A stretch of 64,000 nt of DNA. Origin: Atherinomorus stipes (taxonomy: Eukaryota > Chordata > Actinopteri > Atheriniformes > Atherinidae). Below are positions 53,101-64,000 of the stretch, one piece after another (positions within the stretch are counted from its first letter, which is position 1; each line of letters begins with the position of its first letter). A program made the translations under genes and the position numbers. The notes under the pieces were generated by a model. That model had not been told where the DNA came from. It was given only the letters and a program-made list of their open reading frames with translations, and did no database searches. The stretch lies in the NCBI GenBank assembly GCA_023101725.1, contig JALJCO010013400.1, forward strand, positions 1 to 64,000, written 5' to 3'.

Positions 53101-56100
53101 GCCTGCAGGCTTATTGGGTTCCATCAGTGCCCTCTAAAATAAAACTGTATCATGTGAGATAAAGCTAAACAATCATCTCACTTCCCTCCTCTGATCAGGT
53201 CTGATTAACAGCTGCAGACCGACCGAGCTTCAAGTTCTGTGTTCACAGCTGGCAGCATCACGAGAGACGGTAAATGGTCCGCTCAGCCGCTTCTTGTGAA
53301 AAACTTACGATTTTAACAGTTAAAAAAAACAACATTGATTTAATATTTATCTCTTTCGTAAGTCGCCATAGTATAAACAAGATACTACCCCGTAAGAAAT
53401 AACGCTTATAAACAGCCTCTGATGCAGCTGCAGTTTGCTGTTGCAATGCATCGTCATAATTTTACATATTCACACTTGTACCAGCTTAACAAACATAAAC
53501 CTGGAAAGCGTAGGAAACAGAATTAGCAGGAAACTTACCACCGACAAAGTGAATCCTGAATGAAATGTCCATAAGTATATGTATGTATGTGGGGGAACCA
53601 CAGGTCCGATGGGAGGGAGGGAGAGAGGAAAAAAAAGGTCCGCTGTGACCGCCGCCGACATTTTGAGAAAATATCCCAGGAACATGACACAGGTCAGATA
53701 TATTTTCTATCCTCATGTAATGGAATGCGTCTTCTTATTGAAAAAAGATGTAAACTCAAAGCCGCCCCCCTCATGTTGAAGAGTATTTTCCTGTCTGCAT
53801 GGTGGCGTAAACACAGCGAGTCATGTGACTTACGGCATCGTGTGCTGTCGGGAGCGAGTATTAGTGAGTACTAGTACAGCAAAATAGGCCAGTATCGGAG
53901 CGAGTACAAATACTGGCATCCCAGTTATATCCCTAGTTATAACAATCTATCGTAGTGACCCAAAACCAATAAGAAGAATGAAGATAATGAACAATTGATG
54001 AGCTCATCATAAATAAAAAGGTCTCCTCTGCAGGTGTGACCTTCTGCTACAGCAGCTGTGGAAGATTGTCCTCCTCAGTGAAGGGCTGATGGACCATATA
54101 GCCTTACTTGGTCTTGATGGAAACCAACTACATCTTCCAGTTGAAGGAAAAACTCAGCTGTTTGAAAAAGCTGTGAAAGCCATTCAGAGTATGACTACAA
54201 AGGTAAATGTTTACCTCTACTGGGACAGAGCGGGTCCTGTCTGCCAGAGTCTGTGTGAGTTCATCTTACAGGCTTTACTAAACATCAACTCACTGAGGTG
54301 AGTAGAAATGTTTCCTTTTACCTTTTATATATACAAATTCCTCCTTTTTTTATTTTTACTCCCTGGCCACTTTGTTAGGTCGACCTGTTCAGTTACTTTT
54401 TGACACCCACTGCAAATACTCAAATCTTACCAAGTATATTTTTCTGATTTCTAGCCACTATATCTCATCACACTCGAAATAAGACAAAATGACCAAAGAG
54501 GAACATTTCAGTGAGATATTGGAACCTGTTTTAAGGCAATGCATCTTATTTCAAGAAATTTTATCAAGAAAATTTTGCTTGTTCTATCAGCAGATAGCAA
54601 AAAAAAAAAAAAAAAAAAAATTATTTTTTTTAATCTTGGCCATTCTTCAAATAAGATTTTTTATTAAGTTTTTTTTTTTTGCTTATGTATAATTCATATA
54701 TTCAAAGTTTTTCATTAATTGTGGTGTACAGGGCAGTGAACCCAATTTTATCAAATATTGCAAAAACTGGGCTGCACGGTGACGTGGTAGTTAGCACTGC
54801 AGTCTCACAGTAAGAAGGTCGCTGGTTCGAGTCCCGGCTGGGGAGGGGGTTTGAATAATTCCAACTGTGGTCTTCCTGTGTGGAGTTTGCATGTTCTCCC
54901 CATGTATGCGTGGGTTCTCTCCAGGTACTCCGGCTTCCTCCCACCATCCAAAGACATGCATGTTAGGTTAATTGATCACTCTAAATTGTCCCTAGGAGTG
55001 AATGTGAGCGTGAATGGTTGTCTGTCTCTCTGTGTTGGCCCTGCGACAGACTGGCGACCTGTCCAGGGTGTACCCCGCCTCTCGCCTGATAATAGCTGGG
55101 ATAGGCTCCAGCAACCCCCACAACCCTGAACTGGATAAGCGGTACAGAAAATGACTGACTGATTGCAAAAATCGTTAAAAGAAACATCTTCTAAAACAAG
55201 TTCCTTTATCTCACTGAAATGTTTCTCTTTAGGTAATTTTGTCTTATTTTGAGTGTGATGAGATATTTTGACCAGAAATTAGAAAAATATACTTATAATC
55301 GGCAAATCACATGGCAGCAACTAAGCACATCCAGTCGTGCAGATATGGTGAAGATGACTTGTTGAAGTTCAAGGTGAGCATCAGAATGAGGAAGAAAGGA
55401 GATTTGAAAGGCTTTAAATGTGGCAGGTTGTTGGTCTGAGTATTTCAGAAACTGCTGATCAACTGGGATTTTCATACACGACCACTTCTAGGGTTTACAG
55501 AGAATGGTCTGAAGCGAGGCCGGATATAGGCATGGGCAAGGAGGGGCAATGCCCCCCTTAATGGTGCGACCTGGTACTAGCAAGGTGCACCTGATAAAGT
55601 GGCTACTGAGTAAGCTTGAAAGTTTGATGGTACCTCTACAAACTGAGACATGTCTTTTTAATGGAATAGCTAAACTGTGTTCTCTGAAGTTGGGTATTCA
55701 CTGATTTACAAGCCAGTTATACAGTTAATTAGATTAATATCAAAACAGTAAAGTCCAAACGATCTCAGGAAGGCTGCATTATTTTGGATGAATGTGAACT
55801 TCTATCAGATTTGCTGGGTTTATTTTTTCTATGTTGTATATTCTCAAAAAAAATTGTCCCAACATTTCTTTTCCAAATAATTCTACATGCTTAACTTTAT
55901 TTTCATATTTATAAGGTAGCTGCCCTGTTTGTGTGCCATCTCCTCCTTAAAGTGTAATATGATGTGATAAATATATAGAGGTGTGTTAATATACATGTTG
56001 CTTTTATGCAGCTTCAACATGATCTACAGAGGTTCAGGTTCATGGGATCAACAGAAATGCCATGAAACACCAGAGAGGGAGAAGAAGAGGCTGTTGTTGG

Positions 56101-58878
56101 ATTTATGCATCAAAGCAGCACAACGCAACGAAAAAAAAATATCCGCAGTGTCGTGGAAATGCTTCTGTCACTGTTTCCTGTGAAAAGTGACCTGAATAGC
56201 ATCCTACTTGATTTGTATCAACACATCAAGAGTGGAGGATTTATAAGCCTCCTTCCATCATTACGGCCAATTTTCCAGTCAACTCCTGACGTCTGGTCCA
56301 TAGACCTCTCAGAGAGAAAGACCTCCATCCTCCTGGAAGTGCTGAAACTCCAACCAGGGAAGAAACAAGTGAAGCTGACAGGCTGCTCACATGAAGAGAC
56401 TGAAGTGAGGAGATTCCTACAATGTCTTCCTTACATTTCACAGCTCAGGTAAATGACTTCACGTCACATGATTCCTGTTTTCTGTGGAAATTGTCAGCTT
56501 TTCATGTCTGTTTGCAGATTAACATATAATCAGTATGACATTTACCATTTCATATTCTTAAAAATTAAGTTCTGTTAATATTTTTAATCCCTTTTAATTT
56601 CAGTATTGTGCCTCAATTATCCAAACCGTCAGAAGAAATAGCTTTTTTGGGGAATTTGTTCTGTGCAGCAGCAGAAAGAGAGAAGCAGCCAGAGGAGAAG
56701 ACACTGGAGTTATTTTCAGTCTGCAGATACAAGTCGTTCCCGCTTAACCAGAAATGGTGTGATTTCCTATTGGACCTATACTCTTACGACCCTAAACTGG
56801 GTTTGAGTGTCCTTCCATCCTTACAGTCAGTCTTCCAGTGCATTCCTGAGGTCTGGACCATAGACCTGTCAGAGAGGAAGGCCTCCATCCTCCTGAAAAT
56901 GCTGAAATTCCAGTCAGAAAGGAGACAAGTGAAGCTGACAGGCTGCTCACATGAAGAGAGTGAAGTGAGGAGTTTAATAGAGTGTCTACCTTATATCTCA
57001 CAGCTCAGGTAAAAGATAATCTTCATCATCATCATGCCTGTTTTCAACAGAAATTGTCTCATCCAGATGTATCTGCTCATTTCTGTTTTGGTTCCATTGA
57101 TTTAGTGTCGTTCCTCAGTTGTCTGATCCTTCAGAGGAGACCAGGTTCTTTGCAAATCTGCTTTTTGCAGCAGCAAAGACAGAACAGCAGTCAAGAGAGA
57201 CGATGCTGGCGCTGTTATCGTCAGTCTGCACATACAAGGCTGTTCCTCTCAAATGGAAATGGTGTGATGTTCTCCTGGACCTCCACTCTTATATGACCGG
57301 AACAGGTTTTAGTGTCCTTCCGTCACTGCAACCCGTTTTCCAGTCAGCTCCTGAAGACTGGATCATAGACCTCTCAGAGGGAAAGACCTCCATCCTCCTG
57401 GAAGTGCTGAAACTCCAACCAGAGAAGAAACAACTAAAACTAGCAGGCTGGTCACATGAAAAGAGTGAAGTGAGGACTTTCCTGCAGTGTCTGCCTTACA
57501 TCTCACAGCTCAGGTAAATTAATTAAGATATATTCTGCTTCACATATGGCATCTAATTACACTGTATATTATCATTACTGCCGGGCAACAGTTACGATTT
57601 TAATCATATTTAATCATAATCAGGGCGGCTGTAGCTTAGGTGGAAGAGCAGTCGTCTTTCAACCGGAGGGTCGGGGGTTCGATTCCAGGCTTTCCTTGAC
57701 TCCATGCCAAAGTGTCCTTGGGCAAGACACTGAACCCCAAGTTGCCTCCCGATGTGCCAATCGGGGTTTGAATGTGTGTATGATTGTGTGTGTGACTGAG
57801 TGACTGTGATATGTAGTGTAAAGCGTTTTGAGCGGTTAGTATGACTGGAAAAGCGCTATAAGTACAGTCCATTTACCACATCAATAACATGGTTTTTCTG
57901 AAATTAGTAGCAGTAAAATGAAATATGTTAAAAAAAAAAAAAAAAAAAACACCTAATGAATTCAACATTGGTGTATTGCACACTTTTCTTTGAAACATAC
58001 TGCTATGATCAGTAACTTCTGGTTTACAAACGCCTAAAAGGCCCTCCAAAAGTGGAGGAAACTAGTCAGTACAGCCTTAATGAGAGTGCAGGTATGATTG
58101 CAAATAATATTAACAAGGTTCAAAATTTAACTTTAGAGGGGAAACGACAGGTGATCATTGGGACAAAGTGCTTAAATTAATATAATAGTCATTTTCATTT
58201 GCTCAGTGCAGCTTTGAGTTGGATTGAAATCACACCTGACCAATGCAGGACTGGAAAACTCCCCCCCATGTTGATTCTTCATGCCCTCACTGTAAAGTGC
58301 AACCAGCAGATGACGTACACATTTTGGTCCTTCCCTAAATGAAGTTGATTCTGGGCCAAAATGTTTAATGCCGACAGTTAAGATGTTCCAAAAAGATATT
58401 TCTCCCAATCCCATACGTGCACTATTCGGATTCATGAATTTCACAACCTGACAGTCAAAGTTTACGAAGTTAAAGCATTTACTTCTCTCATTTCCAAATT
58501 GGATTCTAGACACAATCCACTTTCTGGAATTCAAGAGTAGATATATCCTTAAAGGGTCCCTGCAAAAACTCTGTTGTAATTGTAACGCTTGCTACATTTG
58601 TAAATTATAATGTAATGTATGATATGGGCTAGGATCAGAAGACTTATGTTTACCTCAGAGGAATTGACTTTGTTTAAAACACAAGAAGACACAGTTATAT
58701 GGTGCAGCAGGATGTACTCTGTGAACTAGTATTTACAGAATTATTTACAATATTTATAGGGATGCACCGATGCATCGGCTGGACATCGGTATCGGCCGAT
58801 GTTTGCCTTGTTAACTGCCATCGGCCATCGGCCAATAAAAATGACATTTGCCGATGGCAGTGGCCGATTATTATATAG

Positions 58879-58918
<40 letters not shown>

Positions 58919-61900
58919 TTACATGTGTCATCAACACTGTGCTTAAGAAAAACTCTTTTTCCCCCTCTTTTTTGGGCGGCTGGGGGGAGATACTGGTAGA
59001 AGGCATCCACGAAGATGGCGGCGGTCGTGTGGCAATATTTTACCGTTTCAGAAAAAGATCAGCATTGCGCAATTTGCAGTACATGCTCCACGAATATTTT
59101 TTATTGGGCCATGAAAATAATCTTCTCACTGAGTATGTTTTTGTTTATTAGGCTAAAACCACTCAATTTTGTTGGGCAATATACTGAAGCATTCTTTTTA
59201 GTGATTATCAATCCCAGGTTTTTGAAATGTTTTCAGAAAAGAGCTTGTTATAACTAATGTCAACCACAAAGTGACATTAAACGTTGTTTCTGTTTCATAA
59301 ATTGGTTTGATTGAATTTGTGCTCATTCAAGGATAGACTGATGAAGAGCTGAAAGACTTGTAAATTTCTGTGGCACAAAGGAAGTAATAAATAAAAATAG
59401 AAAACATCGGCCATCGGCCAAGTTGTCACGTTAAACATCGGTATCGGTATCGGCCCAGACTTTCATAATCGGTGCATCCCTAAATATTTACAATGAAATG
59501 CATGAAACAGATAAATGTCCCATGGACAACCATTCAGTCCTCTATTCAAGAGATGTTCAACTTAAGGTAGGGGATTTGACAACCCCCAGGATGAAGAGTA
59601 AACATCCAGAAAATAGTTCTATATGGTGTGGTGTGGGGGACAGGCTGGACCGCCTCCTACACTGTAGAAGACAGATGTGGAAGACTGATGCGCTTTTTCA
59701 GTTCAGCTTGCCGTCTATTTCGGTCCACAGGGTGTATGGACAGACAACTGGTGGATCAAAGGGCTCAATGGGGAATGGTAGACTGGGGTTGATTAAGAGG
59801 AACCTGGCCAGTTCCCTCTTCAGTATATACAACACTGGTGAAATGATGTTTTGCCGAAGGAATGGGCACCTGTGCTGCTCCGTGTTAGCCTTTCCCTCAC
59901 AAACACTGACGGTTGAGTGAATGGGGTGCGCCATAATAGCCGGAACCTCCGTTGGAAGCAGTGTAGTAAATCTCATGGGAACAGTTCGAAATTACGCGAG
60001 ATTTTAGTAATAAGTCAGGAGGAGAAAAACAGATGTAGTGAGCTGGTAAACTTATCCAGGTTACATGATACTGAATCAAATGTTAATTTTCAAACTTGTT
60101 TGACCCTGACTTCTGGAAAAAGTGACAGCCTTATCTAACAGTTCACATAACATAAAAGAACATGTAATTTATCAGAGCATAATCCCCCCACATTGATCAA
60201 AGGTCCAGCTCTGATGCTCGCATTATTAATACATCACTGATACTTGCGCTTATTCTTGTGTTAAGTCAACAAAAACACTCAGAGGAGAGAGAAGGTGTAT
60301 GTAGTAGTGATGCACCGATCAGGATTTTGGGGGCCGATCACGATCACCAAAAGAAGTATCTGCCGATCCCAATATTGCCAATAACAGCACCAAATCCATA
60401 AATTCTCCAATATTGTTGTCTCATGTACATAACATCGGCATTATGTTATTAAGTATAACAATTAGGAGATGGGAAATTATCATGAATTGACCACAGTTTT
60501 ATTGCAGGCAATCTGCAATATTTCACTCTCTTGGACACAACTTGGACTCAGTTTACATAGACGAAGTGTAGCTTACTAGCTTAAGCTTTCTTGTGGCAAC
60601 AATTATGTGTACAACACACAACATGTGCAGCACACCAACACAGACACCAGTAAACATTTCACTCTCTTAGAGTTGCTACAAGTTGTAAACTATAAACTCA
60701 TTTTTTCCTGGGGGAAAAGGAATTAAATCTTAAAATAAAAAATAGATTATGTACATAACACACAACATGTGCACTATAAAAACATTTCATTCTAGAGGCT
60801 CTTTCTCAGACACACTATTTGGAGTTTACGTACAAGCTTTTAGTGGAAAAATCAAGTAAAAAGTATTAAATAATTCCTTATTACCTTTACAGTGTTGTTC
60901 CTCAGGAGTCGGATGTCTCTGAGCAGACCAAGTTCATCTGGAATCTGTTCTGCGCAGCATCACAGAGCGAGCAGCAGACCAGAGAGAAGACGCTGGAGAT
61001 GTTGTCATCAGTCTGCAGGTATCAGACATTCCCTTTCCACCAGGGATGCATGGATGAGAAGCATCAGTGTGATTTCCTCCTGGATCTGTTCTCCCGCCAT
61101 GCGAGGGCCGCTGAGTCTGACGCTACGCTGGGTTTGAGTATCCTTCCATCATTACAGTCAGTTTTCCAGTCAGCTCCTGCAGTCTGGTCCATAAACCTCT
61201 TGGAAAGAAAAACCTCTGTCCTCCTGGAAGTGTTGAAACTGCAATCAGAGAAGAAACAAGTGAAGTTGACGGGCTGCTCACATGAAGAGAGGGAAGTGAA
61301 GAGTTTCCTGCTGTGTCTGCCGTATATCTCACAGCTCAGGTAAACTAGCTCGAAAGATAAATGCAATAGTGCAATGAAAATGAATCTCATTTGACTTCTT
61401 ATTTTAAATCAAATTTCCAATGTGAAAGTGATTAAATTATGTAAATTAACTATGTAGCTCAGTGGCAAAAATAACTACTAAAGACAGATTTCACCTGTAG
61501 TGTACGGTACCAGTCAAAGGTTTGGACACACTACCATTAACTCTAATAGAAATGCATTTATGTTTATTAGATTACATCATTCCAAAGTTCTCCTTTTCTG
61601 CTCCAGTTTTGCTTCTCAAGGGTCGGATCTTTGTGAGGAAACCAAGTTCCTGAGGAATCTGTTCTGTGCTGCAGCAAAGGCAGAAGAGCTGACAGGAGAG
61701 AAGATGATGGAGATGCTGTCATCAGTGCTTAGCTGTCAAACATTTCCTTTGAGGGGGAGACACATGGAGGTTGATCAAGACTATCAGCGTAGTTTCCTAC
61801 GTGGTCAGTGTGATTTGCTGCTGGATCTGTACTCCTATGTAAATAACTGTGAGACTAAAACAAGTCTGAGTTCATCATTACGGCCAGTTTTCCAGTCAGC

Positions 61901-64000
61901 TCCTGAAATCTGGATCGTAGACCTCACAGAGAAAAAGCCCTCCATCCTCCTGGAAGTACTGAAACTGCAGCTAGAGAAGAAACAAGTGAAGCTGACAGGA
62001 TGGCCGCAGGAAGAGAATGACGTGAGAAGTTTCCTGCAGTGCCTGCCTTACATTTCAAAGCTCAGGTAAACTACTGATCATGGAGTAATTGAGATAAGTT
62101 GTCTTTATGAATGAATGAACAAATGAATTAGAAAAATCAAGGTCCCATTCATTTATGTTGCACATTTAAAACAAAAATTAACTTTACCAAAGTGTAAAAT
62201 TAATTTGTATAAGTGACAACAGAAGAAAACAATAAACATCATAATAATAATTTCAGTGAAATCTGTGAAGAAGATAGAATAGCTGAACTTGAACATGATT
62301 AGAACAGGGATCATTAATCCGGGCCCTTATGGGCCGGTGTCCTGAAGGTTTTAGAAGTTTTCCTGCTGCAACACACCTGACTCAAATCAATGAGTAATTG
62401 GCAGACCAGGATTGGGGATCTCTGATCTAGAAGGACTTGGTTATTTAATTAGCAGACAAGTCTGAGTCAGGTGTGTTGCAGCAGGGAAACTTCTAAAACC
62501 TGCAGGACCAAAGATCCCTGATCTGGAAGCATTTGGTCAGCAGCCTGCAGGTTTCTGGGGTTTGAGAATGTAGCTCAGATAAATAAGGAGGAGGAGACTG
62601 AACATTAAGGCTTTAAAAATAAATAAAATTCTAAAAACAGTCCTGTACTTGAACAGAAAGTCAGTGGAAAGAGTTTCATTCAGTTCAGTTCAACTCGCCT
62701 TATAGGTAAAGTCCATTTCAGTCCTGTTCATTATAATCCAGTTAAAAAAAAATCATTATATGAACCACATCATTCCAGTTTATAATAACTGAGTACATGT
62801 AAGCCAATTCATGAAAAACAAAATGAGATAACTATGGAAACCAAAAGATTTCAACAAATCTTTTCTTAAATTCAACCCCCCATCTTGGGCATGCATCGTT
62901 TCAATGGGCAACAGTGGAGAGGAAAAATTCTCTTCAACAGGAAGGAAAAACCTCCAGGAACATTAGATACACTGGCTAGAAAGATGGGAATTTTAAAAAT
63001 GGGAAAAATTCACCCCTTAAAATCCTGCAATTTTTCCCTAATACGTGTTTTTTCATAGACCCTTGCTGATGTGACAGGGGCGTTTTTATTGCATCATCTG
63101 CTACGGGAGAACAGTTAGCAGAACAGTATGCTTTCAAAGATAAACTGCATTTGTGATTGGTCTGATTTCGTGAATCTCCAGTTATAATTGTGGCATGTCA
63201 TGGTGTACATCATTCACAACTTAAATATCTTAGCTTTCCAATGGTGTATATCATGTGTAGGTACTTGCAAATCGGGCAGAGTAATATTTTGTCATGTCCC
63301 ACCCACAGTACATCTGGTACTAACAGATTAATGACAACAAAATGGCACGTATCCATCCACGGAAAGAAGGGTAAAAAAGAGAAGAAAGCAGAGTGGAGCA
63401 TGGGGTGTCCCCCAGCACCTTAAACCTGTGGCAGCTTAACTAAAGAGTTAGCACCCAAGCAAGCAAGCTTTATCAAAAGTTGTAAGTCAAATCTAAAAGC
63501 AGAGAGGGTGTCTGCATTAAAGAAATAATGCTTTCATGAGTAATATCAGTCATACAGTAGATTGCTCAAAAATCTGTCTTTCTGACCATTATCTAAGCCA
63601 TGCATAGCTGGAAGTCTAATACAAATCTTCAACCATGACAAAGCACAATCCACACCACATTCCTGTAGGAAGCTGGCTTTAGGATGTATTTAATGTCTTC
63701 ATGTTGATGTGATGAACTCATAAAATGTATCATTGTTATTGTTTTAGCCTGGATTCTCTGTCGTCACATCTTTACGATAAAGCCAGGTTCATCGGGGATC
63801 TGTTCTGTGCAGCAGCAGTGAAAGAGCAGCAGACGGGAGAGAGGACAGTGGAGCTGCTATCATCAGTGTTCAGCTTTCAATCTTTCCCTTTTGATGGCAT
63901 GCTCATGAATACGGAGTATCATATTGATATATGGCTGGATTTGTACTCTCATGTAAAGAACTATGAAGCTCAAACAGGTTTGAGAATCCTTTCGTCATTA
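50184..64000 (+). CDS. CARD-NACHT-LRR NOD-like receptor, 3' end outside window
   Basis: A cytosolic innate immune receptor of the NLR family. Exons: 50184-50583 (acceptor near 50139), 50714-52340, 54034-54297, 56012-56448 (frameshifted), 56604-57008, 57106-57513, 60893-61339, 61607-62065, 63748-past the end. Exon 1 encodes a CARD (residues 1-90: VHLVRELSSL, VLTDEEVSKIQ, DKTRTMLDFV, KGEAACYEFL). Exon 2 (542 codons) begins with a basic linker resembling the fish FISNA-type region, then NACHT: Walker A GKPGIGKT (233-240), Walker B region VTIIFDGITDL (307-317), sensor AKILITCRPDD (334-344) and the HD2-type FLHYTVQEFFAALWLL. Exon 3 and later are leucine-rich. All introns after exon 2 are phase 2. 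The CARD implies signalling through CARD partners such as ASC or caspases (inference). I do not recognise a named ortholog. One exon is shifted by a base, so function is uncertain. Confidence 0.85.
52376..53935. mobile_element. hAT-type element with a second hAT inserted in it
   Basis: Starts TAGGGATGTCCTGATACC and ends with inverted TAGGGATATAACTGGGATG-type sequence. Flanks GTTGTAAC (52368-52375) and GTTATAAC (53936-53943) form an 8-bp duplication with one change. No transposase was recognised. Lies in the NLR intron after the NACHT exon. Confidence 0.8.
52468..52857. mobile_element. nested hAT-type MITE
   Basis: Ends TAGGGATGTAACAATATG and (inverted) TAGGGATGTAACGATTAC. Perfect 8-bp duplication GTACCTAA at 52460-52467 and 52858-52865, inside the older element at 52376-53935. 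Confidence 0.9.
54430..55292. mobile_element. nested MITE
   Basis: Arms of about 120 bp: TCTCATCACACTCGAAATAA and ACATTTCAGTGAGAT on the left match inverted words on the right. The arms are split by the SINE. Confidence 0.8.
54767..55165 (+). mobile_element. tRNA-derived SINE
   Basis: The head contains an A-box-like TGGTAGTTAGCACTG and a perfect B box GGTTCGAGTCC. The body has the widespread fish words GTTTGCATGTTCTCCCC and GGATAGGCTCCAGCA and ends in a short simple repeat. Known as an abundant fish repeat; the family name is not certain. Confidence 0.8.
56012..56448 (+). other. frameshifted NLR repeat exon
   Basis: Same layout as the other array exons, ending YISQLR at a phase-2 donor, but 437 bp long and so not a multiple of three. 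The frame breaks at an A9 run (56131-56139): the frame in use before it stops soon after, and the frame one base off continues the repeat. One missing base explains it. Biological frameshift or homopolymer error cannot be separated here. Confidence 0.8.
57623..57880 (+). mobile_element. tRNA-derived SINE
   Basis: Head GGGCGGCTGTAGCTTAGG with B box GGTTCGATTCC, followed by AGTGTCCTTGGGCAAGACAC and a tail AAAGCGCTATAAGTACAGTC. A common fish SINE type. Lies in the NLR intron between two repeat exons. Confidence 0.85.
57881..58756 (+). other. NLR intron sequence, nothing recognised
   Basis: Contains an A run (57930-57949) and unique-looking sequence. No repeat exon was found here, though the spacing between array members jumps from about 100 bp to 3.4 kb. 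Confidence 0.45.
58757..59482. mobile_element. hAT-type non-autonomous element in NLR intron
   Basis: Ends TAGGGATGCACCGATG and (inverted) TAGGGATGCACCGATTAT. Perfect 8-bp duplication AATATTTA at 58749-58756 and 59483-59490. Many ATCGGCC words near both ends and an AT microsatellite at 58880-58914. Confidence 0.9.
60308..60880. mobile_element. probable hAT fragment
   Basis: Starts TAGTGATGCACCGATCAGG, like the hAT ends above, followed by CCGATC words. No matching right end was found, so it is probably truncated. The right limit is a guess. Confidence 0.4.
62305..62520. mobile_element. inverted-repeat MITE in NLR intron
   Basis: Ends CAGGGATCATTAATCC and (inverted) CAGGGATCTTTGGTCC. Two opposed copies of CTGCTGCAACACACCTGACT give a hairpin. 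Same family as 36810-36981. Confidence 0.75.
62521..63747 (+). other. NLR intron sequence before the last repeat exon
   Basis: About 1.2 kb with no exon recognised. Short open frames near 63190-63423 on both strands are not gene-like. Confidence 0.5.

Larger units (their letters stand above)
54358..55615. mobile_element. outer terminal-inverted-repeat element
   Basis: Left end GGCCACTTTGTTAGGTCGACC and inverted right end AGCCACTTTATCAGGTGCACC are terminal inverted repeats. It contains a second element, which contains a SINE. Related fragment at 38508-38740. Confidence 0.7.
56604..64000 (+). repeat. array of duplicated NLR leucine-rich exons
   Basis: Exons 56604-57008 (405 bp), 57106-57513 (408), 60893-61339 (447), 61607-62065 (459) and 63748-64000 (cut by the edge) are homologous, as is 56012-56448. 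Shared layout: FLxNLFCAAA-type helix, a cysteine-bearing LSSVCxYxxFPL segment, CDFLLDLYS, SLQSVFQSAP, IDLSERKTSILLEVLKLQ, VKLTGCSHEE, FLQCLPYISQLR. The last two units look like ribonuclease-inhibitor-type leucine-rich repeats. Lengths differ mainly by an insert before the DLLLDLYS block. Confidence 0.85.

Noticed and set aside
57623..57700. A tRNA gene-like sequence with a B box
   Set aside because: The downstream body and tail are those of a tRNA-derived SINE, so it is not a functional tRNA gene. The same applies to 54767-54840.
58695..59151. Overlapping open frames with IYIYIY runs
   Set aside because: They translate an AT microsatellite inside a hAT element bounded by target duplications.

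Overview
This window is a stretch of a ray-finned (teleost) fish chromosome, most likely a percomorph. The evidence is vertebrate genes with GT-AG introns, fish-type Tc1 and hAT debris, two fish tRNA-derived SINEs, and a CARD-NACHT receptor with a highly duplicated leucine-rich exon array. I rebuilt exons by hand by joining reading frames across splice sites and comparing them with remembered vertebrate families. No alignment was run.

Layout, left to right. (1) 1616-2333 (+): last three coding exons of napb (beta-SNAP). (2) 5149-15528 (+): complete cdc5l, 19 coding exons, 812 aa. (3) 16837-26661 (-): supt3h, 10 exons, 364 aa. (4) 26452-33269 (+): a runt-domain gene of the Runx2 locus, 6 coding exons, 309 aa, with a distal-promoter (MASNS-type) first exon and a C-terminal VWRPY. 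(5) 33943-46067 (-): fstl1, 10 exons, about 313 aa. (6) 50184-64000 (+), continuing past the edge: an NLR receptor with CARD, NACHT and six leucine-rich repeat exons of about 400-460 bp.

The order cdc5l(+), supt3h(-), runx2(+) is the same as on human chromosome 6p21. Here the supt3h first coding exon lies inside runx2 intron 1, only 66 bp from the runx2 distal first coding exon on the other strand. The runt protein is unusual. It keeps the DNA-contact residues but has changed key residues of the CBF-beta interface and is much shorter than normal RUNX2. A divergent extra Runx gene has been described in pufferfish, and this may be its counterpart.

The rest is dense with transposable elements. 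Several hAT-type insertions have readable 8-bp target duplications. There are nested insertions (two hATs in one NLR intron; a SINE inside a MITE inside another terminal-repeat element in the next intron), long foldback elements in supt3h, and a broken Tc1 transposon interrupted by a strange G-rich segment. The NLR exon array is the strongest candidate for a little-described system: every repeat exon is bounded by phase-2 introns, so exons can be duplicated or lost without breaking the frame. One array exon has a single-base frameshift in a run of nine A.
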